DNA of 64,000 bases from contig JAMCQI010000049.1 in NCBI GenBank assembly GCA_023381515.1, positions 130,390 to 194,389 of the forward strand. Reading direction: 5' to 3'. This DNA comes from Chloroflexota bacterium (GTDB lineage Bacteria > Chloroflexota > Anaerolineae > UBA4142). Below, piece by piece: positions 10,235 through 19,075 of this stretch; positions within the stretch are counted from its first letter, which is position 1, and each line of letters starts with the position of its first letter. The notes under the pieces were generated by a model. The model worked only from the letters and a program-made list of their open reading frames with translations. It searched no databases and was not told the origin of the DNA. The position numbers and the translations under genes were made by a program.

Positions 10235-10288
10235 CGGCACAGAAAGCAGGTTTCTGCCAGGAACCTGGCTTCTCACGTTTCCGAAAAA

Positions 10289-10323
10289 GCGAGCCCCCCG
10301 CCGAACATCGGCGAGGGGCTCGC
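10289..10323. terminator. GC-rich hairpin after sodB
   Basis: GCGAGCCCC-c-CGCCG, loop AACAT, CGGCG-a-GGGGCTCGC: 14 pairs with one symmetrical mismatch. No T-run follows on the plus strand, though AAAAA lies before it, so it may also serve the minus strand. Confidence 0.55.
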
Positions 10324-10428
10324 GCCTGCTATTGCCCTGGGCTACCTGGATGGTTTTTTGACTTTTCACGTTCTGCACGTTATCATCCTGACCGTTCGAG
10401 CGGCATCAATACCACGGAGGGCATAGGC

Positions 10429-10818
10429 ATGATCGCCAGTCTCAGTTTCGTCACGATCGTCGTTAACGACCAGGACACTGCACTGGATTTTTACACGAAC
10501 AAGCTAGGTTTCGAAAAGCGCATCGACCTCAACTTCAAAGGGCTCCCACGTTTTCTGGCGGTAGCACCCAAGGGTCAGAACGAGCCGCAGATCGTGCTTG
10601 TGAAGGCAGGGGCGAGCAATGTCCAGCCCCACGGCGGTCATACCGGGATGGTGTTTCGCACCGACGATTGCCGGACGGATTTCGCCTCGCTCAAAGAGCG
10701 CGGCGTCAACTTTATCAAAGAGCCAACGGAACAGCCCTTTGGCATCGAGACGCTTTTCGCCGACCCCGATGGCAACATCTTTTCTCTTACCCAACCGCGC
10801 ACACGGCCATCCGGCTAA
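10429..10818 (+). CDS. VOC-family (glyoxalase/bleomycin resistance-like) protein
   Basis: 129-aa protein of the vicinal oxygen chelate fold: LSFVTIVVNDQDTALDFYTN at the N-terminus, GLPRFLAVAP in the middle and DPDGNIFSL at the C-terminus, including the usual Glu (FGIETLFADPDGN). These small dimeric proteins are glyoxalases, dioxygenases or drug-binding proteins; the substrate cannot be told from sequence. GGAGGGCATAGGC precedes the ATG. Likely a single-gene unit. Confidence 0.85.
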   Translation: MIASLSFVTIVVNDQDTALDFYTNKLGFEKRIDLNFKGLPRFLAVAPKGQNEPQIVLVKAGASNVQPHGGHTGMVFRTDDCRTDFASLKERGVNFIKEPTEQPFGIETLFADPDGNIFSLTQPRTRPSG

Positions 10819-11015
10819 CCCACACCGAAAAGGGGTGCGCCGAGAAACTCCGATCCTCGCCAATGCGGGGAACCCGTACCCTGCGCCAATCTACACAAAG
10901 AAGGCATTCAGGTGCACACCGCGAGAGGATGGCTCCCTAGAATCGAGGCGCACCTTCGCGGGCATTCGACGCGAATCAGACGGAAAGCATAAAGCAGAAG
11001 GCGGAAAAGCAGTAG

Positions 11016-12869
11016 TCAGCTTTCTTCTTTCTGCTTTCTGCCTTGTGTCCCGTCCGCGCCCACGAACTGTCGCTCGTACAGCTCCCGATACAAGCCCCCT
11101 TGAGCAAGCAGCGTCGCGTGGGTACCACGCTCGACGATACGCCCCGCTTGCACGACACAAATCAGGTCCGCTTTCTGGATCGTGCTCAACCGGTGGGCGA
11201 TGATGATTGCCGTCCGGCCGGCGAGCAGCCGCTGGAGCGCCTCCTGGATCAACAGCTCGGTCAGGGTATCTACGCTCGCCGTCGCTTCGTCCATAATCAG
11301 AATCCGCGGGTCGGCGAGGACCGCGCGGGCGATGCAAATAAGCTGGCGCTGTCCTAGAGAGAGGTTGACTCCCCCTTCCAAAATTCGAGTCTGGTACCCT
11401 TCCGGCAGGGCGGCGATGAAATCGTGGGCGTTCGCCAGGCGAGCTGCTTCCACCATATCGTGGTCCGACGCGTCGGGGCGCGAAAAGCGGACGTTATCGG
11501 CAATCGTGCCGGAGAAGAGAAAAGGATCCTGTGGAACGAGCCCCGTTTGCCGACGAAGAGAGGCCATGGTCACCTGGCGTACGTCCGCTCCGTCAACCAA
11601 GACTGCCCCATCCGTCACGTCGTACAAGCGTGCGATGAGGTTGGCGATCGACGTCTTGCCCGCGCCCGTCGGTCCAACGAGCGCAAGCGTCCGTCCCGGC
11701 TCGACGACCAGGTTCAGGTCGTGCAGCACCGGCGTATCGTCACGATACGAGAAAGAGACATGGCGCAACTCGACCCGGCCGCCGATCGGCGGCATCTCGA
11801 CTGCGTCCGGCCGGTCCGTGACCAGGAGTGGCGTGTCCAGCAGATCCAGTACTTGCTCGCCCCCGGCCATGGCTGCCTGCAAGGTCGTGTAGAGTTGGCT
11901 CAACTCCTGGATGGGCTGGAAGAAGCGTGTCACGTAGGCGAGAAACGCAACCATGACCCCCAGCGTGAGCTCGTTCCGGGCCACATAGAGCCCTCCAAAC
12001 CAAAGGACGACTGCCGTCGCCAGCATGCCCAGAAACTCGACTCCGGGCAAGAACACGAACGAAAGGGACACGGCTTGAATGTTTGCATCCCGGTTGGCAC
12101 GATTGACTTCGTCGAACCGTTCCTGAGCGACCTCTTCCTGCGCGAAGGCCTGGATCACGCGCATCCCGGAGATGTCCTCGGCAAGTCCCCCGACGACGGC
12201 CGCGATGCGGGCACGCGTCTGGCGAAACGCGATCTGAGCGCGACGCGAAAAGAGCCAGGTGGCCAAGACCATCAGCGGCAGCACAGAAAAAGTGAAGAGC
12301 GCGAGCCGCACATTCATCGAGAGCATGACGACGATGATACCTACCAGGACGGTGGTGTCTCCGAGCAAAGTCGCGACCCCCTGCGAGAGCAGATCGTCGA
12401 TCACCGCGACGTCGTTAATCACGTGTGAGATGGTCACGCCGACGATATGAGTATCGTGAAAACCCAACGGGAGCGCCTGAAGGTGCCGGAAGAGATCGGC
12501 GCGCATCGTCGCGAGTGTGCGCTCTCCAAGCCACGAGAGCAAATACTGCTGCCCCGCCGTCGTCACATAAATGCCGACGAATGTGGCGGCAATCAGCAAG
12601 GCGATTTGTGCCAGTCCCTGCGCATCTCCCGGGGTGATATACTGATCGATGGCGACTTTGACGAGGTAGGGCGTGACCAGCGTGAGTACGGAAGCCATGA
12701 GCATCAGAACAATAGCAGTAACCATCCGCTGCCAGTGCGGCCGCAGATAAAAGAGGAGCCGTTGGATGACTCGTGGGTCATAGACCCGGCCCTCCGCTCG
12801 CTTGCCCATGTGCTCCATGGTGCTGCGCGGGCCCAGGTGCGAACCGGATGCCCCGATTGATAGACTCAT
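11016..12869 (-). CDS. ABC exporter half-transporter with consensus Walker B, LSLGQ signature
   Basis: 617 aa: transmembrane domain (about residues 40-330) fused to a nucleotide-binding domain. Walker A GPTGAGKTS, signature altered to LSLGQ (503-507), Walker B ILIMD-E (E528) and switch His H559 (IAHRLST). It lies 21 bp after the neighbouring exporter gene (12891-14690), whose ATP site is degenerate; together they match the heterodimeric type (TM287/288, LmrCD, BmrCD), in which the non-consensus signature and the non-consensus Walker B are in different subunits and meet at the same site. GAGAG precedes ATG 12869. Likely exports lipophilic compounds or lipids. Confidence 0.93.
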   Translation of the reverse strand: MSLSIGASGSHLGPRSTMEHMGKRAEGRVYDPRVIQRLLFYLRPHWQRMVTAIVLMLMASVLTLVTPYLVKVAIDQYITPGDAQGLAQIALLIAATFVGIYVTTAGQQYLLSWLGERTLATMRADLFRHLQALPLGFHDTHIVGVTISHVINDVAVIDDLLSQGVATLLGDTTVLVGIIVVMLSMNVRLALFTFSVLPLMVLATWLFSRRAQIAFRQTRARIAAVVGGLAEDISGMRVIQAFAQEEVAQERFDEVNRANRDANIQAVSLSFVFLPGVEFLGMLATAVVLWFGGLYVARNELTLGVMVAFLAYVTRFFQPIQELSQLYTTLQAAMAGGEQVLDLLDTPLLVTDRPDAVEMPPIGGRVELRHVSFSYRDDTPVLHDLNLVVEPGRTLALVGPTGAGKTSIANLIARLYDVTDGAVLVDGADVRQVTMASLRRQTGLVPQDPFLFSGTIADNVRFSRPDASDHDMVEAARLANAHDFIAALPEGYQTRILEGGVNLSLGQRQLICIARAVLADPRILIMDEATASVDTLTELLIQEALQRLLAGRTAIIIAHRLSTIQKADLICVVQAGRIVERGTHATLLAQGGLYRELYERQFVGADGTQGRKQKEES

Positions 12870-12890
12870 TGATGCTCTCGTGAACAGAAC

Positions 12891-14690
12891 CTAGTTTTCG
12901 ACGATCGGGCCTTCCATCGTCTTGAGCTGCCGGTGATAGATCTCGGCATACAATCCCGATGTACGCAGTAATTCCTCATGCGTGCCGCGTGCCACAATGC
13001 GACCCTTTTCGAGCACGAGAATAAGATCCGCCTTCCGTAGAGTGCTGAGGCGCTGGGCAATGACAAAGGAGGTGCGTCCGCGCATGAGCTCTTCCAGCGC
13101 CTCCTGGATCAACTGCTCGGTCTCGGTGTCCACACTGGAGGTTGCGTCGTCCAGAATCAGGATGCGGGGATTCTTGAGCAGTGCACGCGCAATCGCAACG
13201 CGCTGCTTTTGTCCCCCGGAGAGCGTCACTCCGCGCTCACCGACCAGCGTCTCGTACCCATCCGGCATCTCTTGCACAAAACCGTGTGCCTGCGCGGCCC
13301 GGGCGGCGGCGATGATTTCCTCCATGCTCGCTTCAGGACATCCAAAGGCAATATTCGCCCGGATCGTCGTCGCAAAGAGGGTGGTCTCTTGCAAAACAAT
13401 GCCGATCTGATCCCGCAGGGAATTTAGCGTCGCCGCTCGGACATCGCGGCCGTCGATCAGAATCCTCCCGCGAGTGGGATCGTAAAAACGTGGGATCAGA
13501 TTGATGATCGTCGATTTGCCGGACCCCGTGGTTCCGAGGAGCGCGACCATCTGGCCCGGCCGAACCTCGAATGTGACCTCGTCGATCACCCGGTGGCGGT
13601 GAAAATAGTCAAAGGAGACGTGATCAAAACGGATGTGCCCCTGCACGAGGGGGAGCGGAGTAGCGTTCGGAGCATCATGCACTTCGGATTCAGTGTCCAG
13701 TATATCAAAGACGCGCTCCCCCGCGGCCGCGGCTTGCGCCAGGGCTGGGATGATGGTGCCCAGCCGTCGCACAGGCAATACGAGTTGTGCCAGATAAGTT
13801 GAGAAAGCGACCAATTCGCCGAGTGTCAGTTGATGTCCTATGACGAGAAGACCACCATACCAGACGATGAAGACGGTTCCGAGATTTGCGACCAGATCCA
13901 TTAGGGGCGTGTTGACGGCTTGCAGGCGCGCTGAGCGGGCAGAAAGGTTGAAGAGCCGCTCGTTTTCGAGGTCGAACCGGGCGACCTCTGCGTTCTCCTG
14001 GGCAAACGCTTTGACGACACGGGCACCTCGAAGGTTTTGCTCTAGCCGCGTGGTCAGGACTGCCAGTTGCTGCTGGATGGTGAGCGACAAGGGGCGAAGC
14101 TGCCGACCCAATTCAAAAGCGCGCCAGCCCAGGATGGGCATGGTCGCTAACGCCAGCATGGCGAGCGGGAAATTCATCGACGCCAGCATCCCCGTGGTGC
14201 CGACGAGGAGAACCAAGCCATCGGTCAACCGCAGGAACGAGCGCCCGGTCACAAAGCGGACCCGTTCGACGTCCTGGATCGCGCGGGAGAGAAGTTGACC
14301 GGTCTCGGTGCGATCGTGGTAAGAGAAGGAGAGGCTTGCCAATTTGCGATGAATGGCGTTGCGGAGGTCGCAAGCAACGCTCTGAGAAGCGGTTTCGGTC
14401 CACTTGCCCTGGAAAAAGGTCAAGACCCCTTTGGCCAGAGTGAGGACGAGGAGAGCCAGGACAGAGGTCGTCAGCAAACTCGTGTTGTGACCACCAATAC
14501 CTTGATCTACAATCCAGCGGATGAATTGCGGAATCGACAGGGCTAGTACGTTGATGCCGACGAGGGCGGCATAGGCGCCGAACGTCATGTGCCAGTACGG
14601 TCGCAGGTAAGTAAAGCATCGCCACAGAACTCGTCCCGAGCCGGGCTTGTTGGCTTTTTTCGTGTTTTCCGGTGTTACTCCTTCTCGCAT
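12891..14690 (-). CDS. ABC exporter half-transporter with degenerate ATP site
   Basis: 599 aa: six-helix membrane domain plus nucleotide-binding domain. Walker A GTTGSGKST (386-394) and signature LSGGQ (490-494) are normal, but the catalytic Glu after Walker B is Asp (ILILD-D515) and the switch His is Gln (IAQRLST, Q546). These are the same two replacements known for TM287 of Thermotoga. The partner (11016-12869) supplies the consensus Glu/His and an altered signature. ATG 14690 lies seven bases after the stop of the upstream gene, with GAGGGAAGG as RBS, so all three genes are co-transcribed. Confidence 0.93.
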   Translation of the reverse strand: MREGVTPENTKKANKPGSGRVLWRCFTYLRPYWHMTFGAYAALVGINVLALSIPQFIRWIVDQGIGGHNTSLLTTSVLALLVLTLAKGVLTFFQGKWTETASQSVACDLRNAIHRKLASLSFSYHDRTETGQLLSRAIQDVERVRFVTGRSFLRLTDGLVLLVGTTGMLASMNFPLAMLALATMPILGWRAFELGRQLRPLSLTIQQQLAVLTTRLEQNLRGARVVKAFAQENAEVARFDLENERLFNLSARSARLQAVNTPLMDLVANLGTVFIVWYGGLLVIGHQLTLGELVAFSTYLAQLVLPVRRLGTIIPALAQAAAAGERVFDILDTESEVHDAPNATPLPLVQGHIRFDHVSFDYFHRHRVIDEVTFEVRPGQMVALLGTTGSGKSTIINLIPRFYDPTRGRILIDGRDVRAATLNSLRDQIGIVLQETTLFATTIRANIAFGCPEASMEEIIAAARAAQAHGFVQEMPDGYETLVGERGVTLSGGQKQRVAIARALLKNPRILILDDATSSVDTETEQLIQEALEELMRGRTSFVIAQRLSTLRKADLILVLEKGRIVARGTHEELLRTSGLYAEIYHRQLKTMEGPIVEN

Positions 14691-14697
14691 CCTTCCC

Positions 14698-15705
14698 TCA
14701 GCCGACTGCCTTTAGCGCTCGCAGCGCCCGCCACGTCACCCATTTGTTGGGCTGCCTCTTGCGCCCAAAATCCACCCAGGTCTTGCCCGCATAGTCGTAT
14801 TCCAGCATCCAGCGCCCTTGCTCGTCTTGCTTCTCCCGAATGACCGTCAGGGCGTTTGCGAGCCGCGGGTCCTTGCCATAACCCAGGGCCGCGAGCGCCT
14901 CGACGTTTTGCAGCAGATCGGTAACATAGAATACGGGGAAACCAAACTTGTTCCAGTTCCCGCTGGGCCTGGCGCTATAGCCGGAAGGGTAATCGGCCTT
15001 GGCCGGGTCTGTCCCGAGCAAGAAATCGGCCCCCGCCTCAATCGCGGCGTCGACGAGCGGCGTCCGCTTTCTCTTTGGCCATTTGCCAAAGGCGAGCATC
15101 ACTTTGACGGCGCCCCAGGCGCACGGCAGTTTGTTGTTCGCGCCGCAAGCGAATCCGGGACCGCATTTACCGGCGTAGTAACGGAGCGGCCCGGTCTTGT
15201 CCTTCATTGGAGCGACGCCATCACCTGTTACGCTCCTCGCCATCCATTCGAACGCCCGATCCAGACGCGGGTCTTGATAACCCAGGTCGAGCAGCGCCGC
15301 GCAGAGGTTCCCCTGCAAACAATCGATCGTCCCTGAGGGCAGTCCATTCATGGTGAACTGTCCTCGCTCGGTCAGCGCATGCTCCAGAATAAAAGAGCAC
15401 CCGATACCAATGCGTTCATCCGTTTCGACCGAAGCGCCGAGCTGAGCAAGCAGGATGATCGACCAGACGGTCCCTCTGTACTTTGGATGATACCCGGGGC
15501 CCGGCTGCTCCCAGTATCCTTTCTTGTTCATTTTCGCAAGGATACCGGCGATGGGACCTTGCGTGTGCGCTTTTTCTATTGCGGCAGCGAGTTCCTTCTT
15601 ATCGCTCCTCGCGAGGTCACGCATAGCCAAATATCGTACTCCGGCATCACCCTCCTCGAGCAACCAATCGATCGGATTCGCTTTCGAGTCGTTTTTGTTT
15701 GGCAT
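14698..15705 (-). CDS. Terpenoid cyclase/prenyltransferase alpha-barrel-like protein
   Basis: About 335 aa from ATG 15705, which has GGGGGAG five bases upstream; an open frame continues to 15834 but its extra N-terminus looks untranslated. Repeated helical-hairpin segments (WLLEEGDAGVRYLAMRDL, LDLGYQDPRLDRAFEWM, LAALGYGKDPRLANALTVI, EQGRWMLEYDY) suggest an alpha-alpha barrel of the squalene cyclase/prenyltransferase type. Close relatives are often labelled nitrogen fixation protein NifH in databases, but no P-loop or NifH motif is present. No DxDD or other cyclase catalytic motif was recognised. First gene of the ABC exporter operon; perhaps it modifies or binds the exported compound. Confidence 0.7.
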   Translation of the reverse strand: MPNKNDSKANPIDWLLEEGDAGVRYLAMRDLARSDKKELAAAIEKAHTQGPIAGILAKMNKKGYWEQPGPGYHPKYRGTVWSIILLAQLGASVETDERIGIGCSFILEHALTERGQFTMNGLPSGTIDCLQGNLCAALLDLGYQDPRLDRAFEWMARSVTGDGVAPMKDKTGPLRYYAGKCGPGFACGANNKLPCAWGAVKVMLAFGKWPKRKRTPLVDAAIEAGADFLLGTDPAKADYPSGYSARPSGNWNKFGFPVFYVTDLLQNVEALAALGYGKDPRLANALTVIREKQDEQGRWMLEYDYAGKTWVDFGRKRQPNKWVTWRALRALKAVG

Positions 15706-15834
15706 AGTGTCTCCCCCACGGCCGACCCATAATACGAGAGGACGATTCGCCTTTGGAGCAAGCGGCTGGGCCACCTCTTTCCTCTGCTCATCGGCGAGCG
15801 GGCCAGGTTGCGCAACCCGCTTTCTTTTCAACAC

Positions 15835-16506
15835 GCTCCAGGACCTTGAATCTCGGTTTCGGGGCTAGTATCCGAATGCGAGTCCTCCAAACAGCGGGAG
15901 AGGTTTCGCCGTGCGACCCAAGATCAGAGCGATATGGCCGCGCACCATTCGATTATACATTCAAGGGGCACCTTGAGCCAAACTGCCCGAGGCTGCCGGT
16001 TCGCACTGACAGCGTTGCCGCCGCTCCTCTCAATTCTCCATTTGGAGATTCCCCGATGCACAAAAGGCAAGGTGGGCTCGCAAATCGCCGTTCGCGAAGC
16101 TCTCGATTGTCACGGCGACATTGTAAGGTATAATGTCCACGAGTAGTTCTCTTGTATATCACCACAAACCCGAGGTGGCAGACATGTGAAATGAACCCCG
16201 GGAAGCAGCCAACGAAGCCGAAGCGAAGGGCGCGAAAGATAGAGCCTCCTCCCGAAGCAGCACTCACAAGGATGGTCCTCCAAACCGCGCCGGAGTACAA
16301 ACACCGGATCCCAATCGGCTGCAACAGGACGTGCGGGCATCCGCCCAACCATCTTAACTGCATGTGTGCAAAGGAGAGGGTGCTGCGATTTTTCCCAGCG
16401 GGGATCCCGGGGGATGATCGCCCAGAGACCATCACCCAAAACGCAAAGAACCGCCCCTTTTGGCAGAACAGACCGTTCGCGGTAATATGGACGGCGGGAG
16501 GAACGC
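15835..16506 (+). other. 670-bp region without a convincing gene; possible non-coding transcript
   Basis: No open frame here has an RBS or recognisable product (a 120-aa frame at 16152-16514 is compositionally odd). A sigma70-like promoter (16107-16134) points toward the PfkB gene 370 bp away, leaving a long leader or an independent small RNA. Nothing in it matches a riboswitch or housekeeping RNA that I know. Confidence 0.4.
16107..16134 (+). promoter_or_regulatory. Sigma70-like promoter
   Basis: TTGTCA (16107-16112), 16-base spacer, TATAAT (16129-16134). The predicted start near 16141 gives a transcript that reaches the PfkB-family kinase gene or ends as an RNA of its own. Confidence 0.55.
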
Positions 16507-17364
16507 TTGTTTGATATCGCCTTTGTTGGTCACTTTACCAAAGACACGGTTGTGAATTCGCAAGGAAGCACGGTCAACCTGGGAGGCGCCTTTTACTACG
16601 GCGCGAATGTCGCCGTGCGCATGGGGCTCAAGGCTGCCGTGGTGACTCGACTCGCGCGCGAGGACTGGGTGATCGTGGACGAGCTAAAGCAAATGGGCGT
16701 AACTCTGTTCGCTAGGGCCACCCCCGAATCCACAAACCTACGCATCGTCTATCCCACCGCGAATCTCGACGAACGCACGATTTACGCGGTCGGGTCCGCA
16801 GGCCCCTTTGCCCCGGAAGAGGTCGCACCCGTCGAGGCGCGCGCCTTCCACATCGGCGCATCCATTCGCGGCGAAGTACCCCTTTCCGTCGTCGAGGCTC
16901 TCGCGGCGAAAAAGACACGTCTCTCGCTTGACGTGCAAGGCTTTATTCGCGTTAACGAAGGCGGGACCCTTCGCTATGCCAATTGGCCTGAGATGCCGCA
17001 GGTGCTCCGCTTCGTCAATGTACTAAAGGCGGACTCGACCGAGGCCGAGTTCCTGACCGGAAAGCAAGACATGCGTGCGGCGGCCGAATATCTCGCCTCT
17101 TTCGGGCCGCAGGAAATCGTCCTGACGCAGAACAGTGGCGTACTGGTGCTCGCGCAAGGGCAATTGTATGAGGAAAGGTGGCGGGTGAAGGAAATCAAAG
17201 GGCGCACCGGGCGAGGGGACACGTGCATTTCCTCTTATCTCTGCAAGCGGCTAACCGCGAGTCCGGCAGCGGCCGCGCGCTTTGCAGCCACCCTTACGGG
17301 ACGCAAATTGCAGGCGCCCGGCCCATTTCGAGGCGAGGTACCGAGCGATCAAGATCTGGACTAG
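16507..17364 (+). CDS. PfkB-family carbohydrate/nucleoside kinase
   Basis: 285-aa ribokinase-superfamily enzyme transferring phosphate from ATP to a sugar or nucleoside hydroxyl. TTG start 16507 has GGGAGG (16496-16501) five bases upstream. The N-terminal glycine motif is VNLGGAFYYGANVAVRMGL and the C-terminal anion-hole/catalytic Asp motif is GRTGRGDTCISSYL, with Arg replacing Ala in the usual GAGD. Shorter than ribokinase (about 310 aa), lacking some lid strands. Substrate unknown. It stands alone between a long leader and a strong terminator. Confidence 0.85.
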   Translation: MFDIAFVGHFTKDTVVNSQGSTVNLGGAFYYGANVAVRMGLKAAVVTRLAREDWVIVDELKQMGVTLFARATPESTNLRIVYPTANLDERTIYAVGSAGPFAPEEVAPVEARAFHIGASIRGEVPLSVVEALAAKKTRLSLDVQGFIRVNEGGTLRYANWPEMPQVLRFVNVLKADSTEAEFLTGKQDMRAAAEYLASFGPQEIVLTQNSGVLVLAQGQLYEERWRVKEIKGRTGRGDTCISSYLCKRLTASPAAAARFAATLTGRKLQAPGPFRGEVPSDQDLD

Positions 17365-17386
17365 AAGACCTTTTCCCGTCTTGAAT

Positions 17387-17423
17387 AAAGCGAGCGGAAA
17401 TACAGCTTATTTCCGCTCGCTTT
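17387..17423 (+). terminator. Intrinsic terminator after PfkB kinase
   Basis: Perfect 16-bp stem AAAGCGAGCGGAAATA / TATTTCCGCTCGCTTT (17387-17402 and 17408-17423) with loop CAGCT, followed by AATTTT. The A-rich left side makes it usable from either strand. Confidence 0.85.
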
Positions 17424-17467
17424 AATTTTCGCCAAACCCGCCGGGTTTAGATTCGTCTCCTTGTCCC

Positions 17468-17758
17468 TCAACCCGAGACGTGTGGCTTTTTCCGGGCGTG
17501 AAACTTGTCATATTCCCGCCCGAGAGCGGTCGCGTAGGCTCTTTCAAAACTGGCGGGTACATGGTTCCGCGCCCGCACTCGTCTCAGGAGTTCATACTCG
17601 CAGGCCGCATTTGGCATCCAACCGAGTTTGAACATCTCCTCGAAGATCTCAGCCAATCCTTCCAGGGTGACCGGCTTGCCGTTCCCGAGGACGTCCAACT
17701 CGACCAAACTCGCCGTCGTGGGGAAATGGGTTACTGTGCGTCCCCCCATCGCTTCCAT
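17468..17758 (-). CDS. Small conserved-looking hypothetical protein (96 aa)
   Basis: ATG 17758 lies five bases after GGAGG; the frame is open to 17776 but that ATG lacks an RBS. The product starts MEAMGGRTVTHFPTTASLVE and contains FEEMFKLGWMPNAACEYELL and VPASFERAYATALGREYDKF, a mixed alpha-helical acidic protein with one Cys and no membrane segment. It converges on the PfkB terminator. Family not recognised. Confidence 0.6.
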   Translation of the reverse strand: MEAMGGRTVTHFPTTASLVELDVLGNGKPVTLEGLAEIFEEMFKLGWMPNAACEYELLRRVRARNHVPASFERAYATALGREYDKFHARKKPHVSG

Positions 17759-17889
17759 CGGCTCCTCCCGGGACAATGCCAGGGGAAAACAAAAAAGCGA
17801 GACCCAAAACGTCCCGCTCTCGCCACGGTCGTGCTCAGTTGTTTGCGCGCAGCCATCACGCGCCCGCAGAGAGAATCCAGTTCTCTCCG

Positions 17890-18302
17890 CCTAGTATACC
17901 ACAAACTGGTCAAAACAGGGTTCCACCTTGGTTCAAATGCTCTGCTCCAATCCCTTTTCGCTCGAAATGAGAGCTCCTTCCGTTGAGGTCGCACGACTCG
18001 CCATGCTGCATGAAGAGTGCGGTTCAGATTGGGGGCAACTCGTCATTGCGAGCGACCGTAGGGAGCGAAGCAATCTCACCGCAGGCTGAGATTGCGCCCG
18101 CCCCGCTATGGTCCCGCAGACCCCGCGACTCCTGCGGGGGTCTGCGGGATCATCGATCCCGCGGGTCCCTAGACCCCGCGACTCCTGCGGGGGTCTGCGG
18201 GATGGCACTCCACAGGACGCCGCCGCTTCGCGGCTCCTCGCATTGACGCTCGTCTGTGTCGATTCGCCCCGAAACTGAACTACATTCTTCGTCTGCGTCG
18301 CA
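17890..18302. other. Intergenic region with palindromic repeats
   Basis: No gene seen. It contains GTATAC-type promoter-like sequence for the 17758 gene (about 17893-17899 on the minus strand) and the direct/inverted repeats annotated at 18112-18203. Confidence 0.5.
18112..18203. repeat. Palindromic REP-like element with 33-bp direct repeat
   Basis: A 33-base sequence beginning AGACCCCGCGACTCCTGCGG occurs at 18118-18150 and again at 18171-18203. The first copy with its left flank (18112-18149) is a near-perfect palindrome: TCCCGCAGACCCCGC, 7-base spacer, GCGGGGGTCTGCGGGA. A related set of palindromes lies at 50239-50323, pointing to a dispersed repeat family. Confidence 0.75.
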
Positions 18303-18331
18303 TTGCAGGTCATTGGAGAGTGTGCTAAACT
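18303..18331 (+). promoter_or_regulatory. Promoter of the toxin-antitoxin operon
   Basis: TTGCAG (18303-18308), 17-base spacer, TAAACT (18326-18331), 27 bases before the antitoxin start. Confidence 0.55.
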
Positions 18332-18357
18332 GCCGGGAGAGCGAAGGAGTAAGGAGT

Positions 18358-18564
18358 ATGCTCACACGAGATCAAGCCCGTGAGATCCTGGAAATTTTGC
18401 AGTCGCTGCCTTCTGATAAACTCGCGGAGGCCTATGATTACTTGAGCTTCTTGCGCGAGCGGTACGGCGGGACTCCGCCCATCGATGCTGACAGCGCTTG
18501 GAATGAGGAGGACATGCGAGATCTAGTCGCCGCCTCCCTTGCTCATGCTGACCAAGACGTTTGA
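18358..18564 (+). CDS. Putative antitoxin of MazF-type module (68 aa)
   Basis: 68-residue acidic protein from ATG 18358, preceded by AAGGAGTAAGGAGT. It begins MLTRDQAREILEILQSLPSD, has SDKLAEAYDYLSFLRERYG and ends in an acidic helix (WNEEDMRDLVAASLAHADQDV without the first residues), the usual layout of a small antitoxin whose C-terminus wraps the toxin. The following gene starts 14 bases after its stop. The family of the DNA-binding part is not identified (it resembles DUF2281-like proteins). Confidence 0.75.
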   Translation: MLTRDQAREILEILQSLPSDKLAEAYDYLSFLRERYGGTPPIDADSAWNEEDMRDLVAASLAHADQDV

Positions 18565-18578
18565 GCCGTAGGATACCA

Positions 18579-18908
18579 ATGCCGAGAGCCGGTGACATCG
18601 TTACTGTGGATTTTCCTGGTATCCGGGGAATCAAGCGCCGCCCTGCGGTCATTGTCTCTACGGACATCTACCACGGTACCCGCCCGGATTTGATTCTCGG
18701 GCTGGTGACAAGCAACTTGGCCGGCGCGACCGCTCCGACGGATTATGTGTTGCAAGACTGGCACCTAGCCGGGCTCCATACCCCTTCAGCGTTCCGGGCG
18801 TTTCTGGTAACGCTGCCCGCGACAAGTATTAATATCGTAGGTCATCTATCTGATCGCGACTGGCAGCAGGTTCAAGGCCGGCTCAAGATGGCAATCGCTG
18901 TTGGATAG
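18579..18908 (+). CDS. MazF/PemK-family endoribonuclease toxin
   Basis: 109 aa. The N-terminus MPRAGDIVTVDFPGIRGIKR followed by RPAVIVSTD is the MazF/PemK signature (PGD.W.VDF.P..G.E....RP.vVvs), and the C-terminal FRAFLVTLPATSINIVGHLS fits the beta barrel. Such toxins cut mRNA when the labile antitoxin is lost. ATG 18579 chosen with weak RBS GTAGGA; a TTG at 18561 overlaps the antitoxin stop. Type II toxin-antitoxin module. Confidence 0.85.
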   Translation: MPRAGDIVTVDFPGIRGIKRRPAVIVSTDIYHGTRPDLILGLVTSNLAGATAPTDYVLQDWHLAGLHTPSAFRAFLVTLPATSINIVGHLSDRDWQQVQGRLKMAIAVG

Positions 18909-19075
18909 CGTGATGGTCATTGGTCCATCTGCGGCGCCTACCTCTGCTCGTTGGGCAATTTGACAAATCGTCACTCTCGGTGTTAACTAGTAGTAAGGCA
19001 GTGTCGCGAACGCCCTCACCTCGTGCCCGGGGTGAGGGCATTTCGCTTGCCATTCTCCAAGGAAAGGACAGGCCT

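Noticed and set aside
14698..15705. Nitrogenase iron protein NifH
   Set aside because: No P-loop, no cluster-binding Cys pattern; only a database naming tradition links this family to nitrogen fixation.
16152..16514. 120-aa plus-strand ORF before the PfkB gene
   Set aside because: Runs into the PfkB start, lacks an RBS, and its sequence has no domain-like pattern.
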